33,418 bases of DNA from Chitinophagaceae bacterium (GTDB taxonomy: Bacteria > Bacteroidota > Bacteroidia > Chitinophagales > Chitinophagaceae), in the NCBI GenBank assembly GCA_025929635.1, contig JAICPX010000004.1, positions 1 to 33,418 of the forward strand, in the 5' to 3' direction. The notes under the pieces are model-generated. The model did not search any database and was not told the origin of the DNA. It was given only the letters and a program-made list of their open reading frames with translations. Every line of letters begins with the position of its first letter. Position 1 is the first letter of the stretch. Both the position numbers and the translations under genes were made by a program. This document shows positions 9,322 through 19,286 of this stretch, one piece after another.

Positions 9322-9406
9322 TGTAACAATTGTGAAATGAAAAGATCACATATGTGCGCTTGATATTTAGTTAGTATAAGGTACTTTCACTTCTTCCAAT
9401 TCCAGA

Positions 9407-11578
9407 TCAGAAACGTTTTTCATAATACGCAACTCCTTCGAGCACACCTTCCGAAAGATTCTTTTCAGCGAAATAAATATCCTTCAAATTTTTTAATGAG
9501 ATCATTTCAGGGCTGTGGTTTGCAACGACAATTCCTTTAACTCTGCCTTTCAGCATATCTATGTCGTTGCCGCTATTGCCGGCTGTTAAGAACTTTTCAA
9601 CCGGGGTTCGCCACTTATTGCTTAGAAAGCGTATCGCATTGCCCTTGCTGGCACGGAAAGGAAGAATATCAAGAAATCGGTTTTCTGTCAATAATAGTTT
9701 TGCCCTGAGCTTATTTTCATACAGGATCTTGTAAATAGCATTAATATCTTCATCGGTAAAATCCTCATCGACATAATAACTCAGCTTAAATTCCCGTTGT
9801 GCTGCTTCTTCCTGCAGCGTTAGTTTAGGAAAATGAAGCAGGAGCTTTTCAATCTCATCCTTCTTCCATAGATACGAAATATGACTTTCCCATCCCTTGT
9901 CAGGTTCGTAATCCGGAGTATAAAAAATTTCAGAACCTGCGCTGCAGATCAAAATGTCAGGTTCGGGAAGTTCATATTGGTGAATTGCTTTTTTAACCAA
10001 TTCCAAATTTCTTCCACTTGCCAGACCAAAGCCCACGTCGCTGTCATTTTTATTTATCCATTCCTTTAATTCGTCAAGCCCCGTTGTGGTCTCCCCATCC
10101 ACTAAAGTGCCATCGATATCCGAGATCAAAAAGTATTTGACAAACGATAATTTTTTCCCGTAAGCTAATTCCCGACCCAATCCTTCTTCCTGGTTCTTTT
10201 CTTCAATTGCCTTTTCAACCAGCGAAACATATTGTTGTGAATGATTTTGCCAGGAGTAAGTCTTGTCGGTGCAAAGAATTCCATTTTCTGAATAACGTTG
10301 CCATAAACTATGGTCGGTAATTACTTTTTTTATCCCATACGAAATTGCTGAAGGGTCCTCAACATTAACGACTAATCCATTGTGACAGTGATGGATGATT
10401 TCCTTAGGCCCTCCCTTTGACGATGCAATAACAGGCAGGCCGCAAGCAGCTGCTTCCAATACAGTTAATCCAAAATTCTCCCCCGGTGTAGCATTTACAA
10501 AAACTCCTTTTTTTCGGGCTGCTAACCTATATATCTCCGGGACTTCCAGCTGGGGATCATTCTTTTTTGGAATGGCCATCTTTCCATATAGATCATATTT
10601 GTCCATCAACAACAAAAGATTTGTAAGTAATTCCTGCTCTTCTTCGCCCATTTTGGAAATATCTTTTCTTACACCGGCAAATATGGCAAGGTTGGCCATG
10701 GCCTGCAATCCCTTGTCTTCCCCGTAAGCCTGGATGATCGTTTCAAAATTTTTTCTTTTATCTGCTCTTCCAATCGAAACGATGAGCGGCTTTGCAGGAT
10801 TAAATAAAAACCTTTCAATCTCCTGGTTCACTCTGTTAACCGCCTGTTCCTGTTCCAATGTGAATTTGAAGGAAGGCATGTCAAACCTGTAATATGGATA
10901 AAATAAAGCACTATTGAAACCCGGTGGCACTACAACAAATCTTGCAACATCCGCGTCGTTATAGAGGCTATATTGCGTATCTATCTCATGTTGCGTGCTT
11001 GCAATGACATAATCACTACTCCGCAGCACCGATTCCTCAATGCTTATCCGGTGATCTATCTTGAATGTGTGATTTAACTTTTCCTCGGTATATCCCTGGC
11101 TTAACAGGATCTTTTTCTTATTTCTTCCCAACGAGTGCCCGGTTGCGAAAAATGGAATGCCATATATTTTTGAAAGCTGCTGCGCGATATAATTGCCATC
11201 AGCATAGTGGCCGTGAACAATATCAGGATAATCATCTTCCTGTTCAATAAACCGGATGGTCTTATCTGTAAATTCATCTAAGTGATCCCAAAGATTTTCT
11301 TTTCTTCTGTATCCTGAACCACCACAACTGATCCTTATTATCCTTGCTTTATCGTTTAGCTTTTCTATCGGTTCTGAATAAGAAGATGCAATGCGTTTAT
11401 CGGAAATACGCCTCGTGAACAAATCAACTTTTCGTATGCTTTCGTTTTCCGATAATGAGGTAAGTAACTCTAAAACATACTTCACCTGTCCGCCGGTGTC
11501 TTTATCCTTTCCGATTTCAGGATTCGTGGAGCGAATGAGACCGTGGGGACTAAACAGCTGCAAATAGTAACCTGTCAT
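9407..11578 (-). CDS. Bidomain sucrose-phosphate synthase (GT4) fused to HAD sucrose-phosphate phosphatase
   Basis: YYLQLFSPHGLIRS...DTGGQVKYVLEL...HGHYADGN...ATGHSLGRNKKK...SIGRADKRKN...NATPGENFGLTVLEAAACGLPVIAS then HAD motifs SDIDGTLVD and TAGNSGNDIDML. Confidence 0.9.
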   Translation of the reverse strand: MTGYYLQLFSPHGLIRSTNPEIGKDKDTGGQVKYVLELLTSLSENESIRKVDLFTRRISDKRIASSYSEPIEKLNDKARIIRISCGGSGYRRKENLWDHLDEFTDKTIRFIEQEDDYPDIVHGHYADGNYIAQQLSKIYGIPFFATGHSLGRNKKKILLSQGYTEEKLNHTFKIDHRISIEESVLRSSDYVIASTQHEIDTQYSLYNDADVARFVVVPPGFNSALFYPYYRFDMPSFKFTLEQEQAVNRVNQEIERFLFNPAKPLIVSIGRADKRKNFETIIQAYGEDKGLQAMANLAIFAGVRKDISKMGEEEQELLTNLLLLMDKYDLYGKMAIPKKNDPQLEVPEIYRLAARKKGVFVNATPGENFGLTVLEAAACGLPVIASSKGGPKEIIHHCHNGLVVNVEDPSAISYGIKKVITDHSLWQRYSENGILCTDKTYSWQNHSQQYVSLVEKAIEEKNQEEGLGRELAYGKKLSFVKYFLISDIDGTLVDGETTTGLDELKEWINKNDSDVGFGLASGRNLELVKKAIHQYELPEPDILICSAGSEIFYTPDYEPDKGWESHISYLWKKDEIEKLLLHFPKLTLQEEAAQREFKLSYYVDEDFTDEDINAIYKILYENKLRAKLLLTENRFLDILPFRASKGNAIRFLSNKWRTPVEKFLTAGNSGNDIDMLKGRVKGIVVANHSPEMISLKNLKDIYFAEKNLSEGVLEGVAYYEKRF

Positions 11579-11582
11579 GTAA

Positions 11583-11630
11583 CAAATTTACCCTATAACA
11601 TCGGTGTTGAATATTAGAATCTCATTAGAG
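11583..11630 (-). promoter_or_regulatory. Putative SPS promoter: two 11-bp repeats (CTCTAATGAGA TTCTAATATTC) and a perfect -7 box TAAATTTG
   Basis: Minus-strand TAAT cores 11 bp apart; CAAATTTA on + strand (11583-11590) = TAAATTTG on -; shares TAATGAGATTCTAAT with the 16604-16618 site. Confidence 0.55.
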
Positions 11631-11701
11631 GGCATTGGAAAAAAATTAAAAATGTTGAAAACCTTTGCTTTATATACTTGAATACTCTTTTTGAATTGAA
11701 A

Positions 11702-11709
11702 TATTTTTG
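11702..11709 (+). promoter_or_regulatory. Candidate -7 box for the GH32-like gene
   Basis: TATTTTTG matches TAnnTTTG, 20 bp upstream of the ATG. Confidence 0.35.
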
Positions 11710-11729
11710 CTTTTAACAAAAAAAATCAC

Positions 11730-13205
11730 ATGTATTCAGGAGCAGGTTTCAGCGATTGGGAAATTGGAGATATTTCTATCTATATTCACAATGGAACGTA
11801 TCACTTGTTTCATCTGATCATACCAAATCATGATTATATAGCCCATGCGATTTCAAGAGACGGGCTAACGTGGCGACGGACAAAAAATGCAATTTTTGTT
11901 GGTGATCCCGGTGAATGGGATGATGATATGCTTTGGACCATGCATGTCTTTTCGAAAGAGGAGAGATTTTTCATGTACTATACAGGGTTGCAACGTGAAC
12001 ACAAAGGAGTGAATTCAAAAATAGGACTTGCCATGTCAGACGACCTTCTTAGTTGGACCAAAGTAAAACATGAAGGCTTACCCATTGAGATCAGGAAAGG
12101 CTTTTATGAATGCATTGGTGATAATCCCAGAGGATGGCTGAGCTTCCGCGATCCGTTTTATTTTGAACATGACGGGGAGGCTTACATCTTGTTTTGCGGA
12201 AGGAAGAATTTTGGGCCATTATCACGCAGGGGATGCGTCGGGTTGTTAAAAATAGAAGATAAGAAGTATGTGCTGAAGGAGTGCCTGATCTATCCGATGG
12301 TTTATGATGATGTAGAGTGTCCTTGTGTATTTGAGCTGGATGGGAAGTTTTACATTATCGGATCAATAAGAGAAGATGTAAAAGTCCGCTATTGGATGAG
12401 CGACAGGTTCATTGGGCAATACATAACTTTTCACACTGATTTCCTGTTGCCGGAGGGAAATTATGCCGCACGAACAGTTTGGGACGGGGATCATTTGCTG
12501 CTTTATAATTTCTTTTTTACCCACGGTGCTATCGATTCATTGAGAGTATTGCCCCCTCCAAAAGAACTGTCCACCGACAGTGCCGGACGGTTGGTACTAA
12601 AAAGCTTTTACCGGTGGGAGCAAATGGTCACCAATAGAGTTTTGCAGAAGGATTTTGGGACGCCCGTTCAGGTATTAAAAAATTCTACTTCAAATTTTAA
12701 GCATGAAAATGGCCAATGGAATTGCAGTTCAGAAAGCGGGTATGAGATCTTTTATTTTGATCAGCCCTCTGATAATTTTATTTGGGAAGGAAAGATCAAA
12801 AACCTCGGTTTAGGAAAGTTTGGGCTTGTCGCTCATATTGACCACGATAGCAATGGATATTTTATCTCGTTCGATCTGATCGAGGGCCTTATACTGTTGC
12901 GTTCGTGGGGATATAACCCTGCAAACAGTCGTCAGAATTTTATTTACAGTACGCTGCAATCAAATGTGTGCATTGTTCCGCCATCGGGTACTATTCGCTT
13001 CAAATTGATCTGCTATGGCAATTATATTGAACTGTCTGTAGATGGAGAAGTTAAGCTCACATTAATGGACTATACCTGGAGTGGACCAGGTATGGGGCTG
13101 TATACGGCAGCATCGTCGGTCATTCTTGAAGAATCAGTTATTAAAACTTTACCCCAGGTGGTCAATGAATATGCAAGCCAGGAAGTCGCTCAAAAAAATA
13201 TGTAA
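11730..13205 (+). CDS. GH32-like (clan GH-J) glycoside hydrolase, no obvious signal peptide
   Basis: DISIYIHNGTYHLFHL; DDDMLWTMHVF; FRDPFYF (RDP motif); VECPCVFELDGKFYIIGS (EC motif); C-terminal beta-sandwich-like part. Confidence 0.75.
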   Translation: MYSGAGFSDWEIGDISIYIHNGTYHLFHLIIPNHDYIAHAISRDGLTWRRTKNAIFVGDPGEWDDDMLWTMHVFSKEERFFMYYTGLQREHKGVNSKIGLAMSDDLLSWTKVKHEGLPIEIRKGFYECIGDNPRGWLSFRDPFYFEHDGEAYILFCGRKNFGPLSRRGCVGLLKIEDKKYVLKECLIYPMVYDDVECPCVFELDGKFYIIGSIREDVKVRYWMSDRFIGQYITFHTDFLLPEGNYAARTVWDGDHLLLYNFFFTHGAIDSLRVLPPPKELSTDSAGRLVLKSFYRWEQMVTNRVLQKDFGTPVQVLKNSTSNFKHENGQWNCSSESGYEIFYFDQPSDNFIWEGKIKNLGLGKFGLVAHIDHDSNGYFISFDLIEGLILLRSWGYNPANSRQNFIYSTLQSNVCIVPPSGTIRFKLICYGNYIELSVDGEVKLTLMDYTWSGPGMGLYTAASSVILEESVIKTLPQVVNEYASQEVAQKNM

Positions 13206-13253
13206 CTAATGGCCGCTCGTTCATAAGCATTTATGTTTCGACGTATGCCTCAA

Positions 13254-13311
13254 GTTTAATCACTTTCTAATGTAGAATTAATCCTGAATTATATCCTCTG
13301 CCTTATCATTG
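13254..13311 (+). promoter_or_regulatory. 11-bp direct-repeat promoter upstream of MscS
   Basis: GTTTAATCACT TTCTAATGTAG AATTAATCCTG AATTATATCCT, then -7-like TATCATTG (13304-13311). Confidence 0.6.
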
Positions 13312-13346
13312 CAATAAGCTCCAATTCCGTATTAAATTAAGGGCAA

Positions 13347-14438
13347 ATGAATTCATTTTGGGAAAAAGTGCTTTTGGGCAACACGGTCAGGGACTGGATG
13401 ATCGGTATATTAATTATTGCGATTTCGATCTTTCTCCTGCGTGTTATCAAGACCATTGCGCTGGCTCAACTTAGGAGATGGGCCAGGAAAACGAATACAA
13501 CCATTGACGATTTCTTAATACTCTCGATCGAAAGATCGGTATTACCCTTTTTTTATATACTGGCTGTTTACCTGGGGTTATCATATTTGTCATTTGGAGA
13601 AAAAGCACAAAACATTTTAAGAATTGCATTGTTGGTGACAGCAACTTTTTTCGCGATCAGGCTCATTACTTCGGTCATTAATTACCTGGTTGAAAACTTT
13701 ACCCGCTCGCAGAAAGACGCCGAAACAAAGAGGAAACAAGCACGGGGAATAGTGGTCATCGTCAACATCATAATTTGGATAATCGGCATTGTATTTCTAA
13801 TTGATAATCTCGGTTATGATATTACAACACTGGTGGCGGGCCTGGGAATTGGAGGTATTGCAATTGCCCTTGCTGCGCAGGCAATTCTTGGCGACCTGTT
13901 TAGCTATTTTGTAATTTTCTTTGACAAACCATTTGAAATCGGCGACTTTATTATCATTGGAGATAAAATGGGAACTGTTGAATATGTGGGGATTAAAACC
14001 ACCCGGATAAGGGCGTTAAGCGGAGAGCAGTTGATAGTTTCTAATACCGACCTCACAAATTCAAGAGTGCAGAATTATAAAAGAATGGAATCAAGGAGAG
14101 TCGTTTTTTCGATCGGGGTACTTTATGAAACTCCCTTTGAAAAACTAAAGCGAATTCCCGATATGGTGAAAAGAATAATTGAACAGCAACCCGATCTAAA
14201 GTTTGATCGGGCCCATTTTTCGTCTTTTGGAAGCTCCAGCCTGGATTTTGAGATCGTTTATTTTGTTTCAGGGGCAGACTATAACTTATACATGGATAAA
14301 CAACAACGGATCAATCTTGGGATAGTTGAAGCGTTTGAGAAGGAAAATATCGGGTTTGCCTATCCCACGCAAAAAATATATTTCGATCAGTTTGTTAATG
14401 GAAAAAGTATGCCGGAGAACTCGAATATGCCACGGTGA
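13347..14438 (+). CDS. MscS-family mechanosensitive ion channel
   Basis: TTLVAGLGIGGIAIALAAQAILGDLFSYFVIFFDKPFEIGDFIIIGDKMGTVEYVGIKTTRIRALSGEQLIVSNTDL. Confidence 0.95.
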   Translation: MNSFWEKVLLGNTVRDWMIGILIIAISIFLLRVIKTIALAQLRRWARKTNTTIDDFLILSIERSVLPFFYILAVYLGLSYLSFGEKAQNILRIALLVTATFFAIRLITSVINYLVENFTRSQKDAETKRKQARGIVVIVNIIIWIIGIVFLIDNLGYDITTLVAGLGIGGIAIALAAQAILGDLFSYFVIFFDKPFEIGDFIIIGDKMGTVEYVGIKTTRIRALSGEQLIVSNTDLTNSRVQNYKRMESRRVVFSIGVLYETPFEKLKRIPDMVKRIIEQQPDLKFDRAHFSSFGSSSLDFEIVYFVSGADYNLYMDKQQRINLGIVEAFEKENIGFAYPTQKIYFDQFVNGKSMPENSNMPR

Positions 14439-14451
14439 ATTGACGAGGACA

Positions 14452-15852
14452 CTACTTCCTTCCTAATTCGAAGTTGGAAGCTGATGGGATTGTTAAAGTA
14501 AAAGTGGTTCCTTTATTTACAATAGACCGAACCTTAATAGATCCTTTATGCAACTTTATGATCCGGTCGGCCATTGATAGTCCAAGTCCAAAACCCCTTC
14601 CCTCCGTGGCTTTATTGGCACGATAGAAGGGCTGGAAAATGTATTCTATTTCCTCAGGCGGTATTCCAAAACCCGTATCCTCAATTTCTATTTCAATGTT
14701 GTTTTGACCCGTGCTTAAACTAATGATCGCTTCATGATTGTCAGAATACTTGCAGGCATTCAATGCAATATTTTTAATTGCTGTAAAAAGCAAGGCCTCA
14801 TTTCCAAAAACCAGGAGCTTTTCTTCATCTTCAGGCATATTGTCGAAATTCAGGATCACTACAAATTCACTATTTATCTTAGACAGATCTGAAGGGACGT
14901 GCATAAGAACTTCGTCGATCCGGATCAGGTCAATGTCTAAGCCGCCTTTATTTCCGGAGGCTCTTGCAAATTCCAGCAGTGTTTGCGTTAATTTTCCCAT
15001 ATGTCGCACATCATGGTACACCGACCTGATTACTTTTTGATATTCATTCGTTGTTCTTTCTTTCTCAAGGATCACTTCTAACTGACTTGAGATTGAGGTT
15101 AATGGCGTTGATAATTCATGCGATGCATTTGAAATAAATCTTCGTTGTAATTCAAAGCCTTCCTGGAGCTTGTCAAGTAATTGATTAAAGGTGTCAGCCA
15201 GGTAATGCCATTCATCTTTTATATTTCCTGTTGATACCCTTCTTGTCAGATTCTGAACCGTTATTTCTGAAACTTCATCGGCAATTTTTTTTACGGGACG
15301 CAATAATCGTTGTGAAAAAAGGAAGCCAATGATCAGTGCCGAAATAATACCGACAGTAAAGCTTGATACTAAGATCGTTTTCAGGCGAGCAAGATTCATT
15401 CTTCCATCATTATCGCTTGCTGCCGAAATAATAAATACTTTACTATTATTATCTTCATATTTATATCCAATGGCTTCCCTGTTACCGCTTATAAAATAAA
15501 TTTCGTCACCTTCATCTTTTAAATTGTGAAGGTCTTCCTCGTCCACGTCTATTCTGTCTCCGGCGACGTCGCTGTAGCGATAGATCTCCTGTTCATTGGA
15601 ATCATAAACCTGTATGATTTTTTCCCTGAGTGATACGGCTGTCAGGGAATCAAATTGCCTTATCAGATATGGATCAAATATTTCGCTGCGTGCCAGCAAT
15701 CGCCCCATGGTAATAGCCCTGTTTGTTAAACGAGTCTTCATCGTTTTTAATCTTTCATTTGCCGAAATGTAATAAACTGATCCGCAAACGATACTCATGA
15801 TAATAAAAACGAAAAGAACAAACAACAGCGTAATTCGTATTCGAACCGGCAT
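14452..15852 (-). CDS. HAMP-containing sensor histidine kinase
   Basis: Two TM segments, HAMP, H-box FISNASHELSTPLTSISSQLE, N/G boxes NACKYSDN, DTGFGIPPEE, GRGFGLGLSMADRI. Confidence 0.94.
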   Translation of the reverse strand: MPVRIRITLLFVLFVFIIMSIVCGSVYYISANERLKTMKTRLTNRAITMGRLLARSEIFDPYLIRQFDSLTAVSLREKIIQVYDSNEQEIYRYSDVAGDRIDVDEEDLHNLKDEGDEIYFISGNREAIGYKYEDNNSKVFIISAASDNDGRMNLARLKTILVSSFTVGIISALIIGFLFSQRLLRPVKKIADEVSEITVQNLTRRVSTGNIKDEWHYLADTFNQLLDKLQEGFELQRRFISNASHELSTPLTSISSQLEVILEKERTTNEYQKVIRSVYHDVRHMGKLTQTLLEFARASGNKGGLDIDLIRIDEVLMHVPSDLSKINSEFVVILNFDNMPEDEEKLLVFGNEALLFTAIKNIALNACKYSDNHEAIISLSTGQNNIEIEIEDTGFGIPPEEIEYIFQPFYRANKATEGRGFGLGLSMADRIIKLHKGSIKVRSIVNKGTTFTLTIPSASNFELGRK

Positions 15853-15857
15853 TTGAC

Positions 15858-16547
15858 TCAGTTTTCTTTAAGAATGTATCCCATCCCCACCTGGGTTTGG
15901 ATCAGCTTGTGCTCAAAATTTTTATCGACCTTATTTCTCAGATAACTGATGTAGACATCAATAACGTTTGTATTTCTCTCAAAATCGATGTCCCAAACAC
16001 TCGTGGCAAGATCTGCCCGGGAAACAACCTTGTTTTTATTGCGCAACAAAAACTCGAGCAATTGAAACTCCTTGGCCGTAAGATTTATTTTTATACCGCC
16101 CCTTTTTACTTCCTTGCTGTCTAAATTCATTTCAAGATCGCCTGCGTGCAAAATATTTCCAATTGGTACCTGCTGAAACAAGGTCCTTTTTAGCAACACC
16201 CTGATCTTTAAAAGCAACTCCTTGAATTCAAAAGGTTTTACAATATAATCATCAGCCCCGGAGTCATAACCCTCTATCTTATCGTCAATCGTGGGAAGCG
16301 ACGTAACCATTATGATTGGAATAGTCGAATTCTCTTTTCTGATCATTTTGCACAGCTCAAACCCATTGATACCTGGCAAATTAATATCGAGAATAATAAG
16401 ATTGAACTTGTAGGATTTGAAATACCGGTATCCGATGTTGCCATCATATGCAACATCAACATGATACCCTTTCTCTTCAAGGCCAAACTTCAGGGTATCG
16501 GCAATCTTCCTTTCATCTTCCACAATCAGGATCTTTCTATCATCCAT
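15858..16547 (-). CDS. OmpR/PhoB-type response regulator
   Basis: ILIVEDERKIADTLK...LIILDINLPGINGFELCK...VKPFEFKELLLKIRVLLKR; winged-helix LTAKEFQLLEFLLRNKNKVVSRADLATSVWD...VDVYISYLRNKVD. Confidence 0.95.
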   Translation of the reverse strand: MDDRKILIVEDERKIADTLKFGLEEKGYHVDVAYDGNIGYRYFKSYKFNLIILDINLPGINGFELCKMIRKENSTIPIIMVTSLPTIDDKIEGYDSGADDYIVKPFEFKELLLKIRVLLKRTLFQQVPIGNILHAGDLEMNLDSKEVKRGGIKINLTAKEFQLLEFLLRNKNKVVSRADLATSVWDIDFERNTNVIDVYISYLRNKVDKNFEHKLIQTQVGMGYILKEN

Positions 16548-16600
16548 TGTAAGCGGTTTATACTCAAACTAAGGTAGATAATTAACGCGTTTTTCAGTGG

Positions 16601-16658
16601 TTTTAATGAGATTCTAATGTGAGTTTAATTCATGCTTAAGTTGCGCACATTATTTTAC
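16601..16658 (+). promoter_or_regulatory. 11-bp direct-repeat promoter upstream of universal stress protein gene 1
   Basis: TTTTAATGAGA TTCTAATGTGA GTTTAATTCAT GCTTAAGTTGC, then TATTTTAC at 16651-16658. Confidence 0.65.
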
Positions 16659-16680
16659 ACAGCTGAATCAAAAGTATTTT

Positions 16681-17526
16681 ATGTTTAAGAATATATTGTT
16701 ACCAGTTGATTTTGAAATAAACACTGAATTAGCCGTGAAAAAGGCAATTGAACTGTCAGATTCCGCTGAAACCACAGTTCATTTGTATCATGTTCAGAAA
16801 CCAGCTTTCCCATTTAGATCCATTTTTAAATCGATCTGGCCTGACAACAGTGTACTTAAGAATTTTGTAAAGGATGAACTTCATTATAAGCTTACGCAAT
16901 GGAAGGAATTGATCGAAACGAATTATCCGAATATCAAAGCAGTGGCAAGTATTGAACATTCGATTCATATCCAAAAGGCCATTATTCAAAAAGCAAAAGG
17001 AATAAAAGCTGACCTGATAATTATTGGTAAGCATTCGCATCACAAAACGTTCACATTTCAAAATACTGTTTCTCCAAATAAGATCGCCAAAAGTACCGGT
17101 TGCCCGGTATTAACCTTTAAGCCCGGTTCCGTATATACCACGATCAGATCAATAGTAGTGCCAATTGGACCCGTAATTCCTCAAAGAAAAGTTGAACTTA
17201 TTGTGGCATTAAAGCAAAAATTCAGGATCACCATCCATCTTGTAACGGTAATAAGCAAAAAGCAAAATGCTAGTGAGTTTTCGGCTTATTCGTTATTGGA
17301 AACTTATCGGTTCCTCAGGGATATCGTTCAATGCCCGCTCGATCATGAAGTGTTACACGGTGAAAATGTGGCGCAATTAACGTTCGACTATGCAAAAAGC
17401 ATTAAGGCCGACATGTTATTGGTCGAACCCGAATCCGAAACAAGGTTGTCTTCGTTTCCATCCAAGCATATAATAGATGAATTACGACCAAATTCAACAT
17501 TGCAGATACTTGCAGTGCAATCATAA
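16681..17526 (+). CDS. Tandem-domain universal stress protein
   Basis: MFKNILLPVDFEINTELAVKKAIELS...LIIIGKHSHHKTF; second half IRSIVVPIGPVIPQRK...DMLLVEPES. Confidence 0.85.
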   Translation: MFKNILLPVDFEINTELAVKKAIELSDSAETTVHLYHVQKPAFPFRSIFKSIWPDNSVLKNFVKDELHYKLTQWKELIETNYPNIKAVASIEHSIHIQKAIIQKAKGIKADLIIIGKHSHHKTFTFQNTVSPNKIAKSTGCPVLTFKPGSVYTTIRSIVVPIGPVIPQRKVELIVALKQKFRITIHLVTVISKKQNASEFSAYSLLETYRFLRDIVQCPLDHEVLHGENVAQLTFDYAKSIKADMLLVEPESETRLSSFPSKHIIDELRPNSTLQILAVQS

Positions 17527-17542
17527 ATCCTAAAAAATAAAT

Positions 17543-19162
17543 ATGAAAAGAGTATCGTTCATACCTCTCCTGTTTTTAATAGCACCTGTCGTTGGCCAGG
17601 ACGCTAAAGATGCCAAACAGCTATTGTATTATGGCAAATCTGAAAGCGCAAAAGATGTACTTCATCAAATTGTCAAGAATGATCCTGATGACGCAGAGGC
17701 ATGGTATCTCCTGGCGACGGTGTACAGCGAACCACCCGGCAATATTAAAGTGCCCAACATTTTGCATGCAGCACCACAGGATGTCAAAGAGGATCCTTAC
17801 TTTATGGTCGCTAAAGGAGCCGTTTTATTGCCAGGTTCAAATGTGCAGGAGGCAGACAGATATTTTAGTGATGCCCTGGAAAAAACAAAATATAAAAAAC
17901 CTGAGATTTTATTGGCGGTCGCGAAAACAATAATAAGGGCAGAAAAGGGAGATGCCAATCACGCTATTGATCTTCTTAACAGAGCAATTAAGAAGGATAA
18001 ACGCAATCCGGAATTATACACAGAGTTAGGCAAAGCCTACAGGAAACTAAATAATGGCACCGAGGCGTTTAAGGCATTCCGGCAAGCCATAGAGGCGGAC
18101 AATAAGTTTGCCGAAGCATATTATTTGACTGGAATGTTATTCAGAACACAAAACAATTCAGATCTGTACCTGGAGTATTTTAATAAAGCCATCCAGGCTG
18201 ATTCAAAATATGCACCTGCCTACTATCAGCTGTATTATCACTATTATTTCAGAAATGTGAACAAAGCAAAGGAGTACCTTGAAAAATATATTGCGTTATC
18301 CGATCACAGGATAGAGAACGATTATGACTACACCGACATTCTTTACCTGACAAAGAATTATAAGCAAGCTATTGAACTGGCGAAAAAACTCATTGAAATA
18401 GATAATGATAAAGTGCCGGCGCGTATATACAAACTGATCGCCTATAGTTATCAGGAAACCAATGATCATCTGAATGCCTTTAACTATATACACCGATATT
18501 TTGATGTGGCACCGGATAGCATACTGATCGCGAGAGACTTCATACTGCTCGGCGATCTTTATACAGAAAAGCAACATAACGATTCGGCAATGTTCTTTTA
18601 TAAAGTTGGCGCAGCACTTGAACGTGACAGCAGTTTGCTTGTTAAGTATTACAAGATGATAGCGGATCTTGCGAAAGAACAAAAGGACTATTCCGGGACA
18701 GCGACATGGCTAGGCAAATATTACCTGATCAATGAAAAGTCAACAAATGTTGATCTGTTCAATTGGGGGCTTGCCTGGTTCCAGGCTGGCAATTTTGAAA
18801 AGGCTGACTCCGTATTTGCAATGTATGCGGAAAAATATCCGGACCAGGTGTTTGGATATTATTGGCGTGGACGAAGTAATGCCGCCATTGATACTACTAT
18901 GGAACAGGGTTTGGCAATACCTCATTACTTAAAAGTAGTTGAGATCGGTGAGGAGGATACCACGGGCAATTCAAAACGACAGTTGATCGAATCTTATGGC
19001 TACCTCGCAGGTTTTGAAGCAAATCAAAACAAAAACTACGGTAAAGCAATTGAATATTTTGAGAAATTACTTCAACTCGACCCGGATAACGAGGCAGCGA
19101 GTAAATATGTGCAGATATTAAAGGAGGCCTTATCAAAGAAGGATCCTCTTACTGATTCTTAG
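17543..19162 (+). CDS. TPR-repeat protein, secreted (N-terminal signal)
   Basis: N-terminal signal MKRVSFIPLLFLIAPVVG; repeated TPR units (NPELYTELGKAYRKLNNGTEAFKAFRQAIEADNKFAEAYYLTGMLF...). Confidence 0.85.
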   Translation: MKRVSFIPLLFLIAPVVGQDAKDAKQLLYYGKSESAKDVLHQIVKNDPDDAEAWYLLATVYSEPPGNIKVPNILHAAPQDVKEDPYFMVAKGAVLLPGSNVQEADRYFSDALEKTKYKKPEILLAVAKTIIRAEKGDANHAIDLLNRAIKKDKRNPELYTELGKAYRKLNNGTEAFKAFRQAIEADNKFAEAYYLTGMLFRTQNNSDLYLEYFNKAIQADSKYAPAYYQLYYHYYFRNVNKAKEYLEKYIALSDHRIENDYDYTDILYLTKNYKQAIELAKKLIEIDNDKVPARIYKLIAYSYQETNDHLNAFNYIHRYFDVAPDSILIARDFILLGDLYTEKQHNDSAMFFYKVGAALERDSSLLVKYYKMIADLAKEQKDYSGTATWLGKYYLINEKSTNVDLFNWGLAWFQAGNFEKADSVFAMYAEKYPDQVFGYYWRGRSNAAIDTTMEQGLAIPHYLKVVEIGEEDTTGNSKRQLIESYGYLAGFEANQNKNYGKAIEYFEKLLQLDPDNEAASKYVQILKEALSKKDPLTDS

Positions 19163-19197
19163 ATAGTGTCGGTAGTTTTTCATGTTTGGTATGATGA

Positions 19198-19235
19198 TTA
19201 ATAAAGCACTTCATGAATTTGAAGTGCTTTATTAA
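19198..19235. terminator. Bidirectional intrinsic terminator between convergent genes
   Basis: TTAATAAAGCACTTCA-TGAATT-TGAAGTGCTTTATTAA, perfect 16-bp stem, A/T-rich flanks on both sides. Confidence 0.9.
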
Positions 19236-19286
19236 GTTGAATCAATGGTAATCATGAATGGGGAACCCGCCAATGGGGCCGGCGAT

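Noticed and set aside
9322-9406. CACATATGTG palindrome between convergent genes
   Set aside because: Only 10 bp and in a region with no promoter for either convergent gene; likely chance
18296-18682. 128-aa minus-strand ORF
   Set aside because: Antisense shadow of the TPR gene
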